Positions 32,366 through 41,232 of a stretch of 64,000 nucleotides of DNA are shown one piece after another. Origin of the DNA: Jidongwangia harbinensis (GTDB taxonomy: Bacteria > Actinomycetota > Actinomycetes > Mycobacteriales > Micromonosporaceae). The stretch is taken from NCBI RefSeq assembly GCF_020216025.1, contig NZ_JAIWNC010000006.1, forward strand, positions 186,001-250,000. Direction: 5' to 3'. Position 1 is the first letter of the stretch; each line of letters starts with the position of its first letter. The notes under the pieces are model-generated. The model ran no database searches, was not told where the DNA came from, and saw only the letters and a program-made list of their open reading frames with translations. A program made the translations under genes and the position numbers.

Positions 32366-33748
32366 ATGCGCCGCTCCCTCGTTCTCGTCCTCGCCGCCGT
32401 CCTCGCCGCCGGTGGCTCCGCCGTCTCGCTGACCGCCTCCGCCTCGGCCGCCGTGAGCTGCCATCCGGCGTGGAGTTCCACGGCCGTCTACGTCCGCAAC
32501 GACACCGCCTCCTACCAGGGCCGCAACTACACCGCGAAGTGGTGGACGCAGAACGAGGTGCCCACGGCCAGCGGGCAGTGGGGAGTCTGGGCCGACAACG
32601 GCGCGTGCGAGGGCGGCACCACCCCGCCCACCGACCCGCCCACCGACCCGCCCACCGACCCGCCGACCGACCCGCCCACCGATCCGCCGACCGACCCGCC
32701 CACCCAGCCGCCGGTCGGCGGACTGCCGAAGCACGCCCTGATCGGCTACCTGCACGCCAGCTTCGCGAACGGCTCCGGGTACCTGCGGATGGCCGACGTC
32801 CCGGCCGACTGGGACATCATCAATCTGGCGTTCGGCGAACCGACCACACCTACCTCCGGCGACATCCGCTTCGCGCTCTGCCCGGCCAGCGAGTGCCCCG
32901 GTGTGGAGACCGAGGCCGCGTTCCTCGACGCGATCCGGGCCAAGCGCCAGGCCGGCAAGAAGGTGCTGCTCTCCATCGGCGGCGCCAACGGCCAGGTGCA
33001 GCTCACCAGCACGGCGGCACGGGACCGGTTCGTCAGCTCGGTCAGCGCGATCATCGACCGGTACGGCCTGGACGGCGTGGACATCGACTTCGAGGGCCAC
33101 TCGCTGTCCCTGAACGCCGGCGACACCGACTTCCGTAACCCGACCACCCCGGTGATCGTCAACCTGATCGCCGCGCTACGGACACTCAAGGCCCGGTACG
33201 GCGCCGGCTTCGTGCTCACCATGGCACCGGAGACGTTCTTCGTGCAGCTGGGCTACCAGTACTACGGCTCCGGCCCGTGGGGTGGTCAGGACCCGCGCGC
33301 CGGGTCGTACCTGCCGGTCATCCACGCCCTGCGCAACGACCTCACCGTGCTGCACGTCCAGGACTACAACTCGGGCTCCATCATGGGCCTGGACAACCAG
33401 TACCACTCGATGGGCGGCGCCGACTTCCACATCGCGATGACGGACATGCTGCTGGCCGGCTTCCCGGTAGCCGGCAACGCGGCACAGGTGTTCCCGGCCC
33501 TGCGCGCCGACCAGGTCGCGTTCGGTGCGCCGTCATCGGTCAGCGCGGGCAACGGGTACGTCTCCCCGCCCGGCGTGCAGCAGGCGGTGACCTGCCTGGT
33601 CAAGGGCACGAACTGTGGCGGCTACACCCCGCGCAGCGGCACCAGCCCGAACTTCCGTGGCCTGATGACGTGGTCGATCAACTGGGACAGGTTCTACGGC
33701 TGGGAGTTCCGGAACGCGCACGAGCCCTTCCTCAACGGACTCGGCTGA
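32366..33748 (+). CDS. Secreted GH18 chitinase with CBM5/12 domain
   Basis: 460 residues from ATG at 32366 behind GGAGG. Signal peptide to about residue 34 (ASASA), a CBM5/12 chitin-binding module (about 35-90, WSSTAVYVRNDTASYQGRNY, AKWWTQNE), a linker of seven PPTD repeats, then the GH18 barrel from about 128. The catalytic D-G-V-D-I-D-F-E motif places the acid at E243, and VLLSIGG is strand 3. It hydrolyses chitin outside the cell, probably under carbohydrate control. Confidence 0.94.
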   Translation: MRRSLVLVLAAVLAAGGSAVSLTASASAAVSCHPAWSSTAVYVRNDTASYQGRNYTAKWWTQNEVPTASGQWGVWADNGACEGGTTPPTDPPTDPPTDPPTDPPTDPPTDPPTQPPVGGLPKHALIGYLHASFANGSGYLRMADVPADWDIINLAFGEPTTPTSGDIRFALCPASECPGVETEAAFLDAIRAKRQAGKKVLLSIGGANGQVQLTSTAARDRFVSSVSAIIDRYGLDGVDIDFEGHSLSLNAGDTDFRNPTTPVIVNLIAALRTLKARYGAGFVLTMAPETFFVQLGYQYYGSGPWGGQDPRAGSYLPVIHALRNDLTVLHVQDYNSGSIMGLDNQYHSMGGADFHIAMTDMLLAGFPVAGNAAQVFPALRADQVAFGAPSSVSAGNGYVSPPGVQQAVTCLVKGTNCGGYTPRSGTSPNFRGLMTWSINWDRFYGWEFRNAHEPFLNGLG

Positions 33749-33866
33749 GCGTCGCCCGCGGGGCTCGTCCGCTCGTTCGCTCGTTCGTTCGAGGTTCGGG
33801 GGGAGCGGCGGCGGTGGCGGTAGCGCCCATAGGGGAATGCGTTACGTCCACCCGACTTCTCGGATT

Positions 33867-33896
33867 CGGCTGCTCCGGCTACGGCCGGAGCAGCCG
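33867..33896 (+). terminator. 12-bp hairpin after the chitinase
   Basis: CGGCTGCTCCGG pairs perfectly with 33885-33896 around the six-base loop CTACGG. It lies 118 bases past the chitinase stop with no T tract, so a terminator role is tentative. Confidence 0.45.
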
Positions 33897-33959
33897 GCAC
33901 CGCCGCATCGGTGATCAGCCGGCAGTCGCATCACCTGGCCGGCCGTCCGATGGGGAGCC

Positions 33960-34222
33960 CTTCCGGCGGCTGGCGTTCCGGCGGGGAGTTGTTCTGGTTG
34001 CTGGTGTTCCGGCGGGTGGTCCCTCCGGAGGCTCGTGCTCCGGAGGCTCGTGCTCCGGCGGCTCGTGCTCCGGCGGGTGGTCTCTCCGGAGGCTCGTGCT
34101 TCGGCGGCTCGTGCTCCGGCGGGTGGTCCCTCCGGAGGCTCGTGCTTCGGCGGCTCGTGGGCCGGCGGCTCGTGGGCCGGCGGGGAGCCCTTTGGCGGCT
34201 GGCGTTCCGGCGGCTGGCGTCG
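33960..34222. repeat. 15-bp repeats, non-coding
   Basis: Many copies of GGCTCGTGCTCCGGCG-like units, with variants TCCGGAGGCTCGTGC and CTTCGGCGGCTCGTG, interspersed with GGGTGGTCCCTCC. The period is mainly 15 bp. Both strands stay open (Gly/Ser/Cys or Pro/Glu/His peptides), which makes spurious frames. Confidence 0.8.
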
Positions 34223-34458
34223 GCCGTCTCGGAATCCAGGCGTGACGAATTCCGTCCGTCGGCGCCCTGGCAGGGTGTTTTGTGGCGATACTGCGCTTCT
34301 GTGAGCAAGACTGGCGCTCCTTACTGCCATGACTGCAACTCACCGCGGCGACTCTGCGTAGATCTTGTGGTGCTGGGGTCGTATGTGAGCCATAGCCGCA
34401 CGACTTCGCGGCATCCGACACTATGAGCTGGCCGGGCGTGTGCATTAGTGGCGCGCAC

Positions 34459-34885
34459 CGCGCCTGAACTCCACGCGCGCCAGCTGGTCCGTTGCGGCGT
34501 GTTGAACTCGGGCAACTACCGCGCCTGAACTCCACGCGCGCCAGCCGGTCCGTTGCGGCGTGTTGAACTCGGGCAACTACCGCGCCTGAACTCCACGCGC
34601 GCCAGCTGGTCCGTTGCGGCGTGTGGAACTCGGGCAACTACCGCGCCTGAACTCCACGCGCGCCAGCTGGTCCGTTGCGGCGTGTGGAACTCGGGCAACT
34701 ACCGCGCCTGAACTCCACGCGCGCCAGCTGGTCCGTTGCGGCGTGTGGAACTCGGGCAACTACCGCGCCTGAACTCCACGCGCGCCAGCTGGTCCGTTGC
34801 GGCGTGTGGAACTCGGGCAACTACCGCGCCTGAACTCCACGCGCGCCAGCTGGTCCGTTCCGACGTGTGGAACTCGGGCAACCAC
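34459..34885. repeat. Seven tandem copies of a 61-bp unit
   Basis: Units begin at 34459, 34520, 34581, 34642, 34703, 34764 and 34825 and are nearly identical; each contains CGCGCCTGAACTCCACGCGC, CAGCTGGTCCGTTGCGGCGT and GAACTCGGGCAACTAC. The first three read GTGTTGAACTC or carry CAGCCGG; later ones read GTGTGGAACTC. The last unit changes to TCCGACGTG. There is no spacer between units and 61 is not a multiple of three, so neither CRISPR nor protein repeat. Confidence 0.95.
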
Positions 34886-35205
34886 CGCACCCAAATCCAC
34901 ACCCACGCGCGACGACCGCCCCACACTCACGCACAATCCGGCAATTGCCGCGCCCTCGCGCGCCCGGTCGGCTATTGCGCCGCCCTCGCGCGCCCGCTCG
35001 GCAAATTGCGCCGCCCCGCGCCCGCCCGGCAACTGCCGCGCCCGCGCCCGCCCGGCAACTGCCGCGCCCCGCGCGCCCCGGACGGCAACTGACGCGCCCT
35101 ACGCACGCAATCGGCAAACTGCCCGCTCCACGCGCGAAGCCCGGCAACCGCCCGCCCCATGTGTGGAAACCCGGCGACCACCGCACCCGAGATCCACACT
35201 CAGCC
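34886..35205. repeat. Degenerate repeats flanking the 61-bp array
   Basis: Short diverged units carry CGGCAACTGCCGCGCCC or CGGCAAATTGCGCCGCC and end with ATGTGTGGAAACCCGGCGAC, which is recognisably the right half of the 61-bp unit. The array seems to have decayed on this side. No gene is seen. Confidence 0.6.
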
Positions 35206-35506
35206 GCGGCCAGGCTCCGCAAGCGGCGGCGGCCTCAAGCGGCGGCGGCCGGCTAACGACGTCGCGGCGCATGGCATCCCGAGAAAACATAGGCCTGCGA
35301 CGTGGCTGGAGCCAGAGCAGCGTGGCGACGGCACGTTGGTCACGCTGGCTTGGCCGCGCAGGGCGTACCCGTGGCTCGCTCGACCGCCCGCTCCGCCGGT
35401 GCCAGCCGGTGCCGCGCCGCGGACTGTCCGTACCGCTGCTGTCGGCTCGGCCGGGTCACCGGATCTTGTTTTCGGTGGTCGGGCCGGATCGTGAAACGAT
35501 GAGCGC

Positions 35507-36694
35507 ATGGTCGACGGTCCGGTGGCGTTCGTGCTCGGTGGGGGTGGCGTGCTGGGCGCCGTCGAGGTCGGGATGCTGCGCGCCCTGTTCCGCGCCGGTT
35601 ACCGGCCGGACCACGTGATTGGCACGTCGATCGGGGCGGTCAACGGCGCGCTGGTCGCGGCCGACCCGAGCGAGGGCGTGACCGACCGGCTGGTCCGGCT
35701 CTGGACATCGCCGGAGGCGGCAGCCGTGTACGGCGACTCGATCGGGCGCCAGGTCCGCCGGTTCGCGGCCCGCACCCACCTGCACTCGCCGCTGCCGTTG
35801 CGCCGGCTGTTGGAGAACGAGCTGGGGGAGCACTCCACGTTCGCCGATCTGAAGATCCCGTTCCGGTGCTGCGCGGCCAGTATCGAGCGGGCCGCCGAGC
35901 ACTGGTTCGACGCGGGCCCGCTGGTCGATGCGGTGGTGGCGTCGTCCGCGGTGCCCGGGCTGCTGCCGCCCATGGAGATCGACGGCGAGCACTTCGTGGA
36001 CGGCGGCATCGTCAACTCGATCCCGATCGGCGAGGCGGTCTACGTCGGCGCCCGGCTGATCTTCGTACTGCAGGTGGGCCGGATCGAACGCCCGCTGACC
36101 GTGCCGCGCCGGCCGTGGGAGGTGGCCCAGGTGGCTTTCGAGATTGCCCGGCGGCACCGGTTCGCCCGGGAGATCGCCGCGCTGCCGGCCGGCGTGGAGG
36201 TGCACGTCCTGCCGAGCGGCGGTGGCGAGGGCCGGGACGACACACCGTGGGCGTACCGGGACATGGCCGCGGTGGGCCGCCGGATCAGCCGCGCCTACAC
36301 CGCCTCCCGCCGCTACCTGGCCGACCACGTCGCGCCGCCGCGGCATCCGCGCCCGGCGGATCCGTCGCCGGCCCATCCGTCGCAGGCCCACCCAGTCTCG
36401 GCTGATCCGGTCCTGGCCGGTCGGTCGCCGGCAGGTCCGGTCCCGGTTGATCCGGTTTCGGCTGATCCGGTCCTGGCTGATCCGGTCCTGGCTGATCCGG
36501 TCCTGGCTGATCCGGTCCTGGCTGATCCGGTCCTGGCTGATCCGGTCCTGGCTGATCCGGTCCCGGTTGATCCGGTCCCGGTTGATCCGCGCCTGGTCGG
36601 TCGGTCGCCGGCTGGTCCGGTTTTGGCTGATCCGCGTCCGGTCGAGCCCTGGCCCGCCGATCCGCCGTCGGCCGGTTCGGGTGGGGACGCCTGA
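35507..36694 (+). CDS. Patatin-like phospholipase with repetitive C-terminal tail
   Basis: 395 residues from ATG at 35507. The patatin domain (about 6-275) has the oxyanion GGGGVLGAVE, nucleophile G-T-S-I-G (S41) and D165 in HFVDGGIVNS, forming the Ser-Asp dyad. It would release fatty acids from membrane lipids. From about residue 295 the tail is a Pro/Asp-rich repeat (A-D-P-V-L and variants) encoded by 15-bp repeats. The stop overlaps the ATG of a PlsC-like gene (TGATG), so deacylation and reacylation are coupled genetically. No signal peptide. Confidence 0.88.
   Translation: MVDGPVAFVLGGGGVLGAVEVGMLRALFRAGYRPDHVIGTSIGAVNGALVAADPSEGVTDRLVRLWTSPEAAAVYGDSIGRQVRRFAARTHLHSPLPLRRLLENELGEHSTFADLKIPFRCCAASIERAAEHWFDAGPLVDAVVASSAVPGLLPPMEIDGEHFVDGGIVNSIPIGEAVYVGARLIFVLQVGRIERPLTVPRRPWEVAQVAFEIARRHRFAREIAALPAGVEVHVLPSGGGEGRDDTPWAYRDMAAVGRRISRAYTASRRYLADHVAPPRHPRPADPSPAHPSQAHPVSADPVLAGRSPAGPVPVDPVSADPVLADPVLADPVLADPVLADPVLADPVLADPVPVDPVPVDPRLVGRSPAGPVLADPRPVEPWPADPPSAGSGGDA
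36400..36596. repeat. 15-bp repeats in the patatin gene tail
   Basis: Around thirteen units of GCTGATCCGGTCCTG or close variants; six to eight in the middle (36461-36555) are identical, encoding A-D-P-V-L. DNA identity including third positions points to recent expansion, and copy number is probably variable between strains. Confidence 0.9.
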
Positions 36695-37761
36695 TGTCGC
36701 TGCCTCCGGTCTGGGTGCGGCGGCTGGTCTTCGGGCCGGTCGTCGTCGCGCTCGCGCTCGTGCTGCTGACCACGCTCCCGGCCTGGCTGCTGCTGGCCGT
36801 GGCGGCCTCGCCGTTCGTGCCCGGCCGCCTGCGGGTGCCCCGCCTGATCTGGCTGGCGATCGTCTACGTGGTCTGGGACGCCGCCGCGCTCGTCGCCCTG
36901 ACCGCGCTGTGGATCGCCTCCGGGTTCGGCTGGAAGATCCGGTCGCCCGCCTTTCAGCGCGCCCACTATGTGCTCACCGGCCGGTTCCTGGCGATGCTGT
37001 TCTGGGTGGCCCGGTGGTCGTTGCATCTGTCCATCGACGTGGTCGGCACCGACCCGGACACCGCGCTGCCCGGCCGGCCGGAGATCGTGGTCAGCCGGCA
37101 CGCCGGGCCGGGCGACTCGTTCATTTTGATCGACGCCCTGGTCAACTGGTTCGCCCGGGAACCGCGGATCGTTCTGAAGGCGGCGCTGCAGTGGGACCCG
37201 GCGGTCGACGTGCTGCTCAACCGGCTGCCGAACCGCTTCATTTCGCCCGGCCGCACCGGCACGGGAACGCTGGAGCAGGAGATCGGTGACCTGGCCACCG
37301 GTCTGGACGACAACGACGCCTTCGTGATCTTTCCAGAGGGCGGTAACTTCTCCCCGCGCCGACGGGTTCGGGCGATTGCCGGGCTGCGCCGGCGCGGGCT
37401 GCGTGACCTTGCGAAACGTGCCGAGAACTTGCGCAACGTGCTGCCGCCGAAACCGGGCGGCCTGCTCGCCGCGCTGGATGCGGCGCCGGACGCGGGGGTC
37501 ATCTTCGTGGCGCACACCGGCCTGGACCGGATGCTCACCGTTGCGGACGTGTGGCGCGAGCTGCCCATGGACAAGCGGCTGGTGATGCGGTTCTGGAGCG
37601 TGCCCCCGGAGGAGGTTCCGGCCACCGAGGCGGACCGCATCACCTGGCTGTACGACTGGTGGGCCCGGATCGACGCATGGATCGAGGAACATCAGCCGGC
37701 GGCGTACCCATCGGGCACCGGCCGGTCCCGGTCGGCCAGCCGCAGCTCAGCAGACGCCTGA
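36694..37761 (+). CDS. PlsC-like 1-acylglycerol-3-phosphate acyltransferase
   Basis: 355 residues from ATG at 36694. Two or three N-terminal membrane helices (about 12-42, 50-78 and a weaker one near 95-112), then the acyltransferase domain with R-H-x-x-x-x-D as H136 and D141 (SRHAGPGDSF) and FPEGGNFSPRRR near 214. It likely acylates a lysophospholipid. The 1-base-overlap pair with a patatin-type phospholipase suggests acyl-chain remodelling. The acceptor is unknown. Confidence 0.85.
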   Translation: MSLPPVWVRRLVFGPVVVALALVLLTTLPAWLLLAVAASPFVPGRLRVPRLIWLAIVYVVWDAAALVALTALWIASGFGWKIRSPAFQRAHYVLTGRFLAMLFWVARWSLHLSIDVVGTDPDTALPGRPEIVVSRHAGPGDSFILIDALVNWFAREPRIVLKAALQWDPAVDVLLNRLPNRFISPGRTGTGTLEQEIGDLATGLDDNDAFVIFPEGGNFSPRRRVRAIAGLRRRGLRDLAKRAENLRNVLPPKPGGLLAALDAAPDAGVIFVAHTGLDRMLTVADVWRELPMDKRLVMRFWSVPPEEVPATEADRITWLYDWWARIDAWIEEHQPAAYPSGTGRSRSASRSSADA

Positions 37762-37784
37762 CCGCGGGGCTGGCCCACTGGCCA

Positions 37785-37870
37785 GCCCGCCATGGGTCAG
37801 CCCGCCATGGGTCAGCCCGCCATGGGTCAGCCCGCTTCGGGTCAGCCCGCTCTGGGTCAACCCGCTGTGG
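37785..37870. repeat. 15-bp repeats (GGGTCAGCCCGCCAT)
   Basis: About six units downstream of the acyltransferase gene, three identical then three diverging (CGCTTCGGGTCAGCC, CGCTCTGGGTCAACC, CGCTGTGGGCC). They lie after the stop codon, so they are not coding in this gene. The period equals that in the patatin tail, but the sequence is different. Confidence 0.85.
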
Positions 37871-38011
37871 GCCGGGCCGCTCGGTCGGGCCCCTAGACCG
37901 GGCCGCTCAGCCGGTTCACTCGGCTGGCCGCTGGCCGCTGGCCGCTAGGAGCTGGGAGCCGACCGCTGGGAGCCGACCGCTGGGAGCCGGCCGCTGGGCG
38001 CCGGACATGAG

Positions 38012-38042
38012 CCGGCCCGCAGGCGGTCTGCCTGCGGGCCGG
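38012..38042 (-). terminator. Hairpin after the leftward lipoprotein gene
   Basis: 12-bp perfect stem CCGGCCCGCAGG (38012-38023) with 38031-38042 and a seven-base loop, 20 nt past the stop. Confidence 0.75.
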
Positions 38043-38062
38043 GGAGCATGCCAGGGGGTGGG

Positions 38063-38875
38063 TCAGCCGCCCAGGCTGGTGTACAGGTCGTTCGGGGCCT
38101 CGGTGATCTGCCCGGCCGGCGGGCGCTGGGCGTTCACCGTGGTGCCGTAGTCGGTGTAGAGCACCTCCAGCGGCTGCGCCTGCTGGCCGTTGGCGGCGGC
38201 CGGCAGCTGGATGGTCAGCGCGGACAGCCGGCCCTGGTCGTCGAGCCCGGCGGTGAACGGCACGTTCTGTCCGGCCGCGCCGTAGCCGTCCACGGTCACC
38301 TGGTCGAGGCCGGCGATCCCGGCGGCCTTGGTGAGGTCGAGGGTGCCGCGGTAGCTGCGCGGATCCACCTGCTGCACGTCGGTGCTGGAGGCGAGCAGGT
38401 CGGCGGTGTTGGCCGGGTCGATCTGACCGGGGCGCAGGCCGACGTTGGCGCCCTCGGGCAGCCGGGAGACGTCGACGTGGGTCCAGGTGGAGCCCTTGGT
38501 GATGCCGGGGATCTGGACGTACAGGTCCTGCTCGATGATCAGGGTCTTGACCTTGATCTCGGCGTTCGTGCCGGTCACCGCGAGTTCTCCGGTGGCCTTG
38601 CCGTTGGGCGCGTCCATCAGGCCGGTCAGCTGGAAGCCGGGACCGGACGTCATGGTCACCTTGAAGCTGGTGTTGCCGAGCGCGGCGGTTGCCTTCCCCA
38701 GCGCCTCGGCGGCGGCCGGGTCGGCGGTCCCGGTGCTGGCGCTCGGGCTGGGCGCGCCGGACGTGGTGCCGGCGCCGGGCGTGCCCGCGTCGCCGCCCTC
38801 GGCGCACCCGGAGACCGCGAACGCGACCGCGGCCAAGACCCCCAGCGTCGATCCGGCGAGTCGTCGTGTCCGCAT
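38063..38875 (-). CDS. LppX/LprG-like lipoprotein
   Basis: 270 residues. Lipobox VSGC gives C24, followed by a Ser/Thr/Pro/Gly linker to about 50 and a domain of the LppX_LprAFG fold (LGKATAALGNTSFKVTMTSG, GELAVTGTNAEIKVKTLIIE). Mycobacterial members carry acylated lipids across the periplasm in a hydrophobic cavity. It is followed by a paralogue-like lipoprotein gene upstream, separated by a strong terminator, so they are transcribed separately. Substrate unknown. Confidence 0.82.
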   Translation of the reverse strand: MRTRRLAGSTLGVLAAVAFAVSGCAEGGDAGTPGAGTTSGAPSPSASTGTADPAAAEALGKATAALGNTSFKVTMTSGPGFQLTGLMDAPNGKATGELAVTGTNAEIKVKTLIIEQDLYVQIPGITKGSTWTHVDVSRLPEGANVGLRPGQIDPANTADLLASSTDVQQVDPRSYRGTLDLTKAAGIAGLDQVTVDGYGAAGQNVPFTAGLDDQGRLSALTIQLPAAANGQQAQPLEVLYTDYGTTVNAQRPPAGQITEAPNDLYTSLGG

Positions 38876-38980
38876 CGCTGTCCTCCCCTAACGTGCCGGC
38901 CGTCCTGGCGACTCCGGCCACGGCCTGTTGTGCCCGGTGACGCGAAACGGCAAACGGACACGAGGGGACATCGCGACACC

Positions 38981-39027
38981 ACGGAGAGTGCGGCCGGGCG
39001 GGCTGTCCCGGCCCGGCCGCCCTCCGT
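38981..39027 (-). terminator. Long hairpin between the two lipoprotein genes
   Basis: An inner stem GCGGCCGGGC (38990-38999) pairs with 39011-39020, and an outer stem ACGGAG (38981-38986) pairs with 39022-39027. It begins four bases past the stop of the upstream lipoprotein gene. Confidence 0.75.
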
Positions 39028-39030
39028 GGA

Positions 39031-39816
39031 TCAGGCGTTCGCCGCGCCCAGCATCGACTTCGGCATCTCCTGCACGTCCTTGGCCGGCGGGGCCTTGACG
39101 GAGACGGGAGTGCCGAAGTCGTAGTAGGTGGTCGTCATCTTGCCGGCGCCGGCCATCAGCGACTCCGTGTCGATGGCCAGCTCGGTGAGCCGTCCCTCGG
39201 CGTCGGTCTTCGCGGTGAACGGCACCGCCTTCGCCTTCGCGCCGAGCGCTTCCAGCGCCTTGTCGTTGGAGTTTGGCGTCTTGGTCATGTCCAGCACGCC
39301 CTTGTACGAGCCCTCGCCGGTCTTCTCCACCTTCTGGGTGGCGGCGATCATCTTGCTGGCGTCGGTGGGGCCGCCGCCAGAGATCGAGAACGGGCTGCCC
39401 TCGGGGATCGTCGACGCGTCGACGTGCATCCACTTGTCGGCCTTGGCGCCGAGCGCGGACCCGAGCGCCCCGTCCATCTTGATGTACACGTCGTTGCCGA
39501 CCTTGCGCATGGTCATGGTGGTGTCCTCGGACCCGCCCACGCCCAGCGTCATCTTCATCTGCATCTGCTCGCCGCCGACGCTGGAAGCGCCGTCGACGCT
39601 GAGTCCGGCCGCCGACTTCATCTTGATCTTGAGCGACTCGGTGCTCAGCTTGGTGGCCGCCGCGGCGAGTTCCGCCGCCGGGTCCACCGGCTTGGTGCTC
39701 TGCGCGGCCGGGGCCGAACCCGACCCGCCGGTCGAGGTGCCGCTCGGACCGCAGCCGGTCAGACCGAGCGCGGCCACCAGCGCCAGGCCCGCAATGGCCA
39801 GCCGTCGATTCCTCAT
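39031..39816 (-). CDS. LppX/LprG-like lipoprotein, second copy
   Basis: 261 residues from ATG at 39816 with GGAGGG six bases upstream. Lipobox LTGC gives C22, then a short Ser/Gly linker and a single LppX_LprAFG-like domain rich in Met and Lys (QMQMKMTLGVGG), with KADKWMHVDASTIPEGSPF closely echoing TWTHVDVSRLPEGANV in the neighbour. The two are diverged paralogues by motif order, probably lipid or glycolipid carriers at the membrane. Confidence 0.82.
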   Translation of the reverse strand: MRNRRLAIAGLALVAALGLTGCGPSGTSTGGSGSAPAAQSTKPVDPAAELAAAATKLSTESLKIKMKSAAGLSVDGASSVGGEQMQMKMTLGVGGSEDTTMTMRKVGNDVYIKMDGALGSALGAKADKWMHVDASTIPEGSPFSISGGGPTDASKMIAATQKVEKTGEGSYKGVLDMTKTPNSNDKALEALGAKAKAVPFTAKTDAEGRLTELAIDTESLMAGAGKMTTTYYDFGTPVSVKAPPAKDVQEMPKSMLGAANA

Positions 39817-40089
39817 CAATACCCTCCCCGTGGGGTGGTGCCGCCGCCCGGGGCGGGTCGACGCCACGATGTCCGGCCCACGGTATCCGAGAGGTGCGAC
39901 AACGTCCGCCCCGGTTTCCGGCCGCCGGCGTCATCGACGGGCAGGAATCCGGGTCGCCACGGACGCGGACGGTGAGCGGAGCCGAGCCGGGCACTAAGGT
40001 GGGTGAGCTGGTGGAAGCGATTTCCGGTACCGGGGCGTAGGCGGCATGATGGCCCCAGGTAGCGGCCCGCGCACGTACAGGGAGTATCC

Positions 40090-41232
40090 GTGAGATTCGA
40101 GGTCAGCAAGGTCCTCGATGCCATCGAGGCCCGGCTCACCACCGACCCGGCGTTGGCCCGGGCCGTGGTTGATCTGTCCGAGATCGTGCGTTACGCCGAT
40201 CTCGACGGCGGCCGGCCGGCCAGCATGCTGCGGCTCGGCCAGGTCATCGACGCGCTGGGCCGGCACGTGGCCGAGGAGAACGTCCCGGTGTACGCGGTGG
40301 TACCCCGCGGGCTGCTCTCCGACGCCGACCTGACCTCCAACGAACGCATGGTGGTCCGGCGCTGGGCCGACGACGGCGTGGTCGAGGTCGTGCCCGAGGT
40401 CGGCGACCGCGTGCTCGAAGTGGCCGAGCTGCTCGGCTTGCCGGTGCTGACCCGGTCCCGCGCGGAGCAGTTCCGCGACGGGCGGCCCTGGGTCGACGAA
40501 CCCGGCCGGCTGCTGGCCGCGGTGCCCGGCGCGGGCGGCCCGGTGCTGGTGGCCCGGGTCGGTCGCGGCGAGGTGCCGCCGGTGGCGGACCCGTCCCCGA
40601 TGGGCGCGAAACTGCTCGCCCGGGTGTGGCGGTGCCCCGAGTCCAACTGCAGCGCCTTCGGCGGCGGCGACTCGGACAGCCCGTTCGCCGACATGCGCAA
40701 GGTGATCAGCCCGGTCGCGCAGCCGCCGGCGACGCTGCGGGCCGGCGTGCCCTGCTGCCCGCGGCACGGCACGAAGCTGAGCGACGCCGGTCCGCGCCCC
40801 CGCGTCGAGGTCCTGTCGGTCCGCATCGACGGCGTCATCCGGCAGCGCTTCGTGGTCAGCGAGGGCCAGCCGGTGGTGGTCGGACGGGCCCCCGAGGGTG
40901 GCGGCGTCATGCTCGGCCAGTGGCTCACCGACGACGCCCGGAAGTGGATCAGCCGCGGCCATGCCAAGTTCGCCCTGGCCGGCACGGAACTGACCGTGCA
41001 GGACGTCTCCACCAACGGCACCGGCGTCCGGCCGGCCGGCTCGCTGGACGACGACGAGCGCGTCACGCTCGCCCGCGACGAGGTCCGCGAGCTGGCCGCC
41101 GAGGACGTGGTGGAGCTGTACGCCGGGGTGAACGTCGGCCGCGCCCGGATGTGGGCCACCGGCGGCGTCAGCCAGCCCGCCTCGGTGATGGCCGACGCCC
41201 CGACCATGGCCATCCGCAAGTTCGAGCGCTAG
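40090..41232 (+). CDS. FHA-domain protein with cysteine-rich centre
   Basis: 380 residues from GTG at 40090. Residues 1-165 are an alpha/beta domain of PIN or Rossmann appearance (DALGRHVAEENVPVYAVVPRG, SDADLTSNERMV). A central Cys/His group (C-P-E-S-N-C and P-C-C-P-R-H-G, about 187-232) may bind zinc. The C-terminal FHA domain (about 250-345) shows VVVGRAPEG, ISRGHAKF and DVSTNGTGVRP, the pThr-binding loops. It probably works with a Ser/Thr kinase not seen here. Its last codons lie in a 35-bp duplication shared with the rocD end. Confidence 0.82.
   Translation: MRFEVSKVLDAIEARLTTDPALARAVVDLSEIVRYADLDGGRPASMLRLGQVIDALGRHVAEENVPVYAVVPRGLLSDADLTSNERMVVRRWADDGVVEVVPEVGDRVLEVAELLGLPVLTRSRAEQFRDGRPWVDEPGRLLAAVPGAGGPVLVARVGRGEVPPVADPSPMGAKLLARVWRCPESNCSAFGGGDSDSPFADMRKVISPVAQPPATLRAGVPCCPRHGTKLSDAGPRPRVEVLSVRIDGVIRQRFVVSEGQPVVVGRAPEGGGVMLGQWLTDDARKWISRGHAKFALAGTELTVQDVSTNGTGVRPAGSLDDDERVTLARDEVRELAAEDVVELYAGVNVGRARMWATGGVSQPASVMADAPTMAIRKFER

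Larger units (their letters stand above)
33749..35506. other. Gene-poor repeat region
   Basis: About 1.76 kb without a credible gene. It holds a 12-bp-stem hairpin at 33867-33896, 15-bp repeats at 33960-34222, a unique stretch at 34223-34458, a 61-bp tandem array at 34459-34885, degenerate repeats to about 35205, and unique sequence before the patatin gene. Open frames on both strands are products of the repeats: low complexity, nested starts and no family resemblance. Confidence 0.6.
37762..38062. other. Short gene-free stretch with two repeat blocks and a terminator
   Basis: Contains the 15-bp repeats at 37785-37870, then a block at about 37921-38003 of a 7-bp unit (GGCCGCT, three copies) and a 14-bp unit (GACCGCTGGGAGCC, about three copies), then the hairpin at 38012-38042. 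No gene found. Confidence 0.6.

Noticed and set aside
34459..34885. CRISPR array
   Set aside because: The 61-bp units abut directly without variable spacers, and no cas gene is present in the window.
34516..34926. Nested frames of about 60 residues in the 61-bp array
   Set aside because: They are shifted copies of the same repeat, each starting in one unit and ending in a neighbour; no ribosome site or family match.
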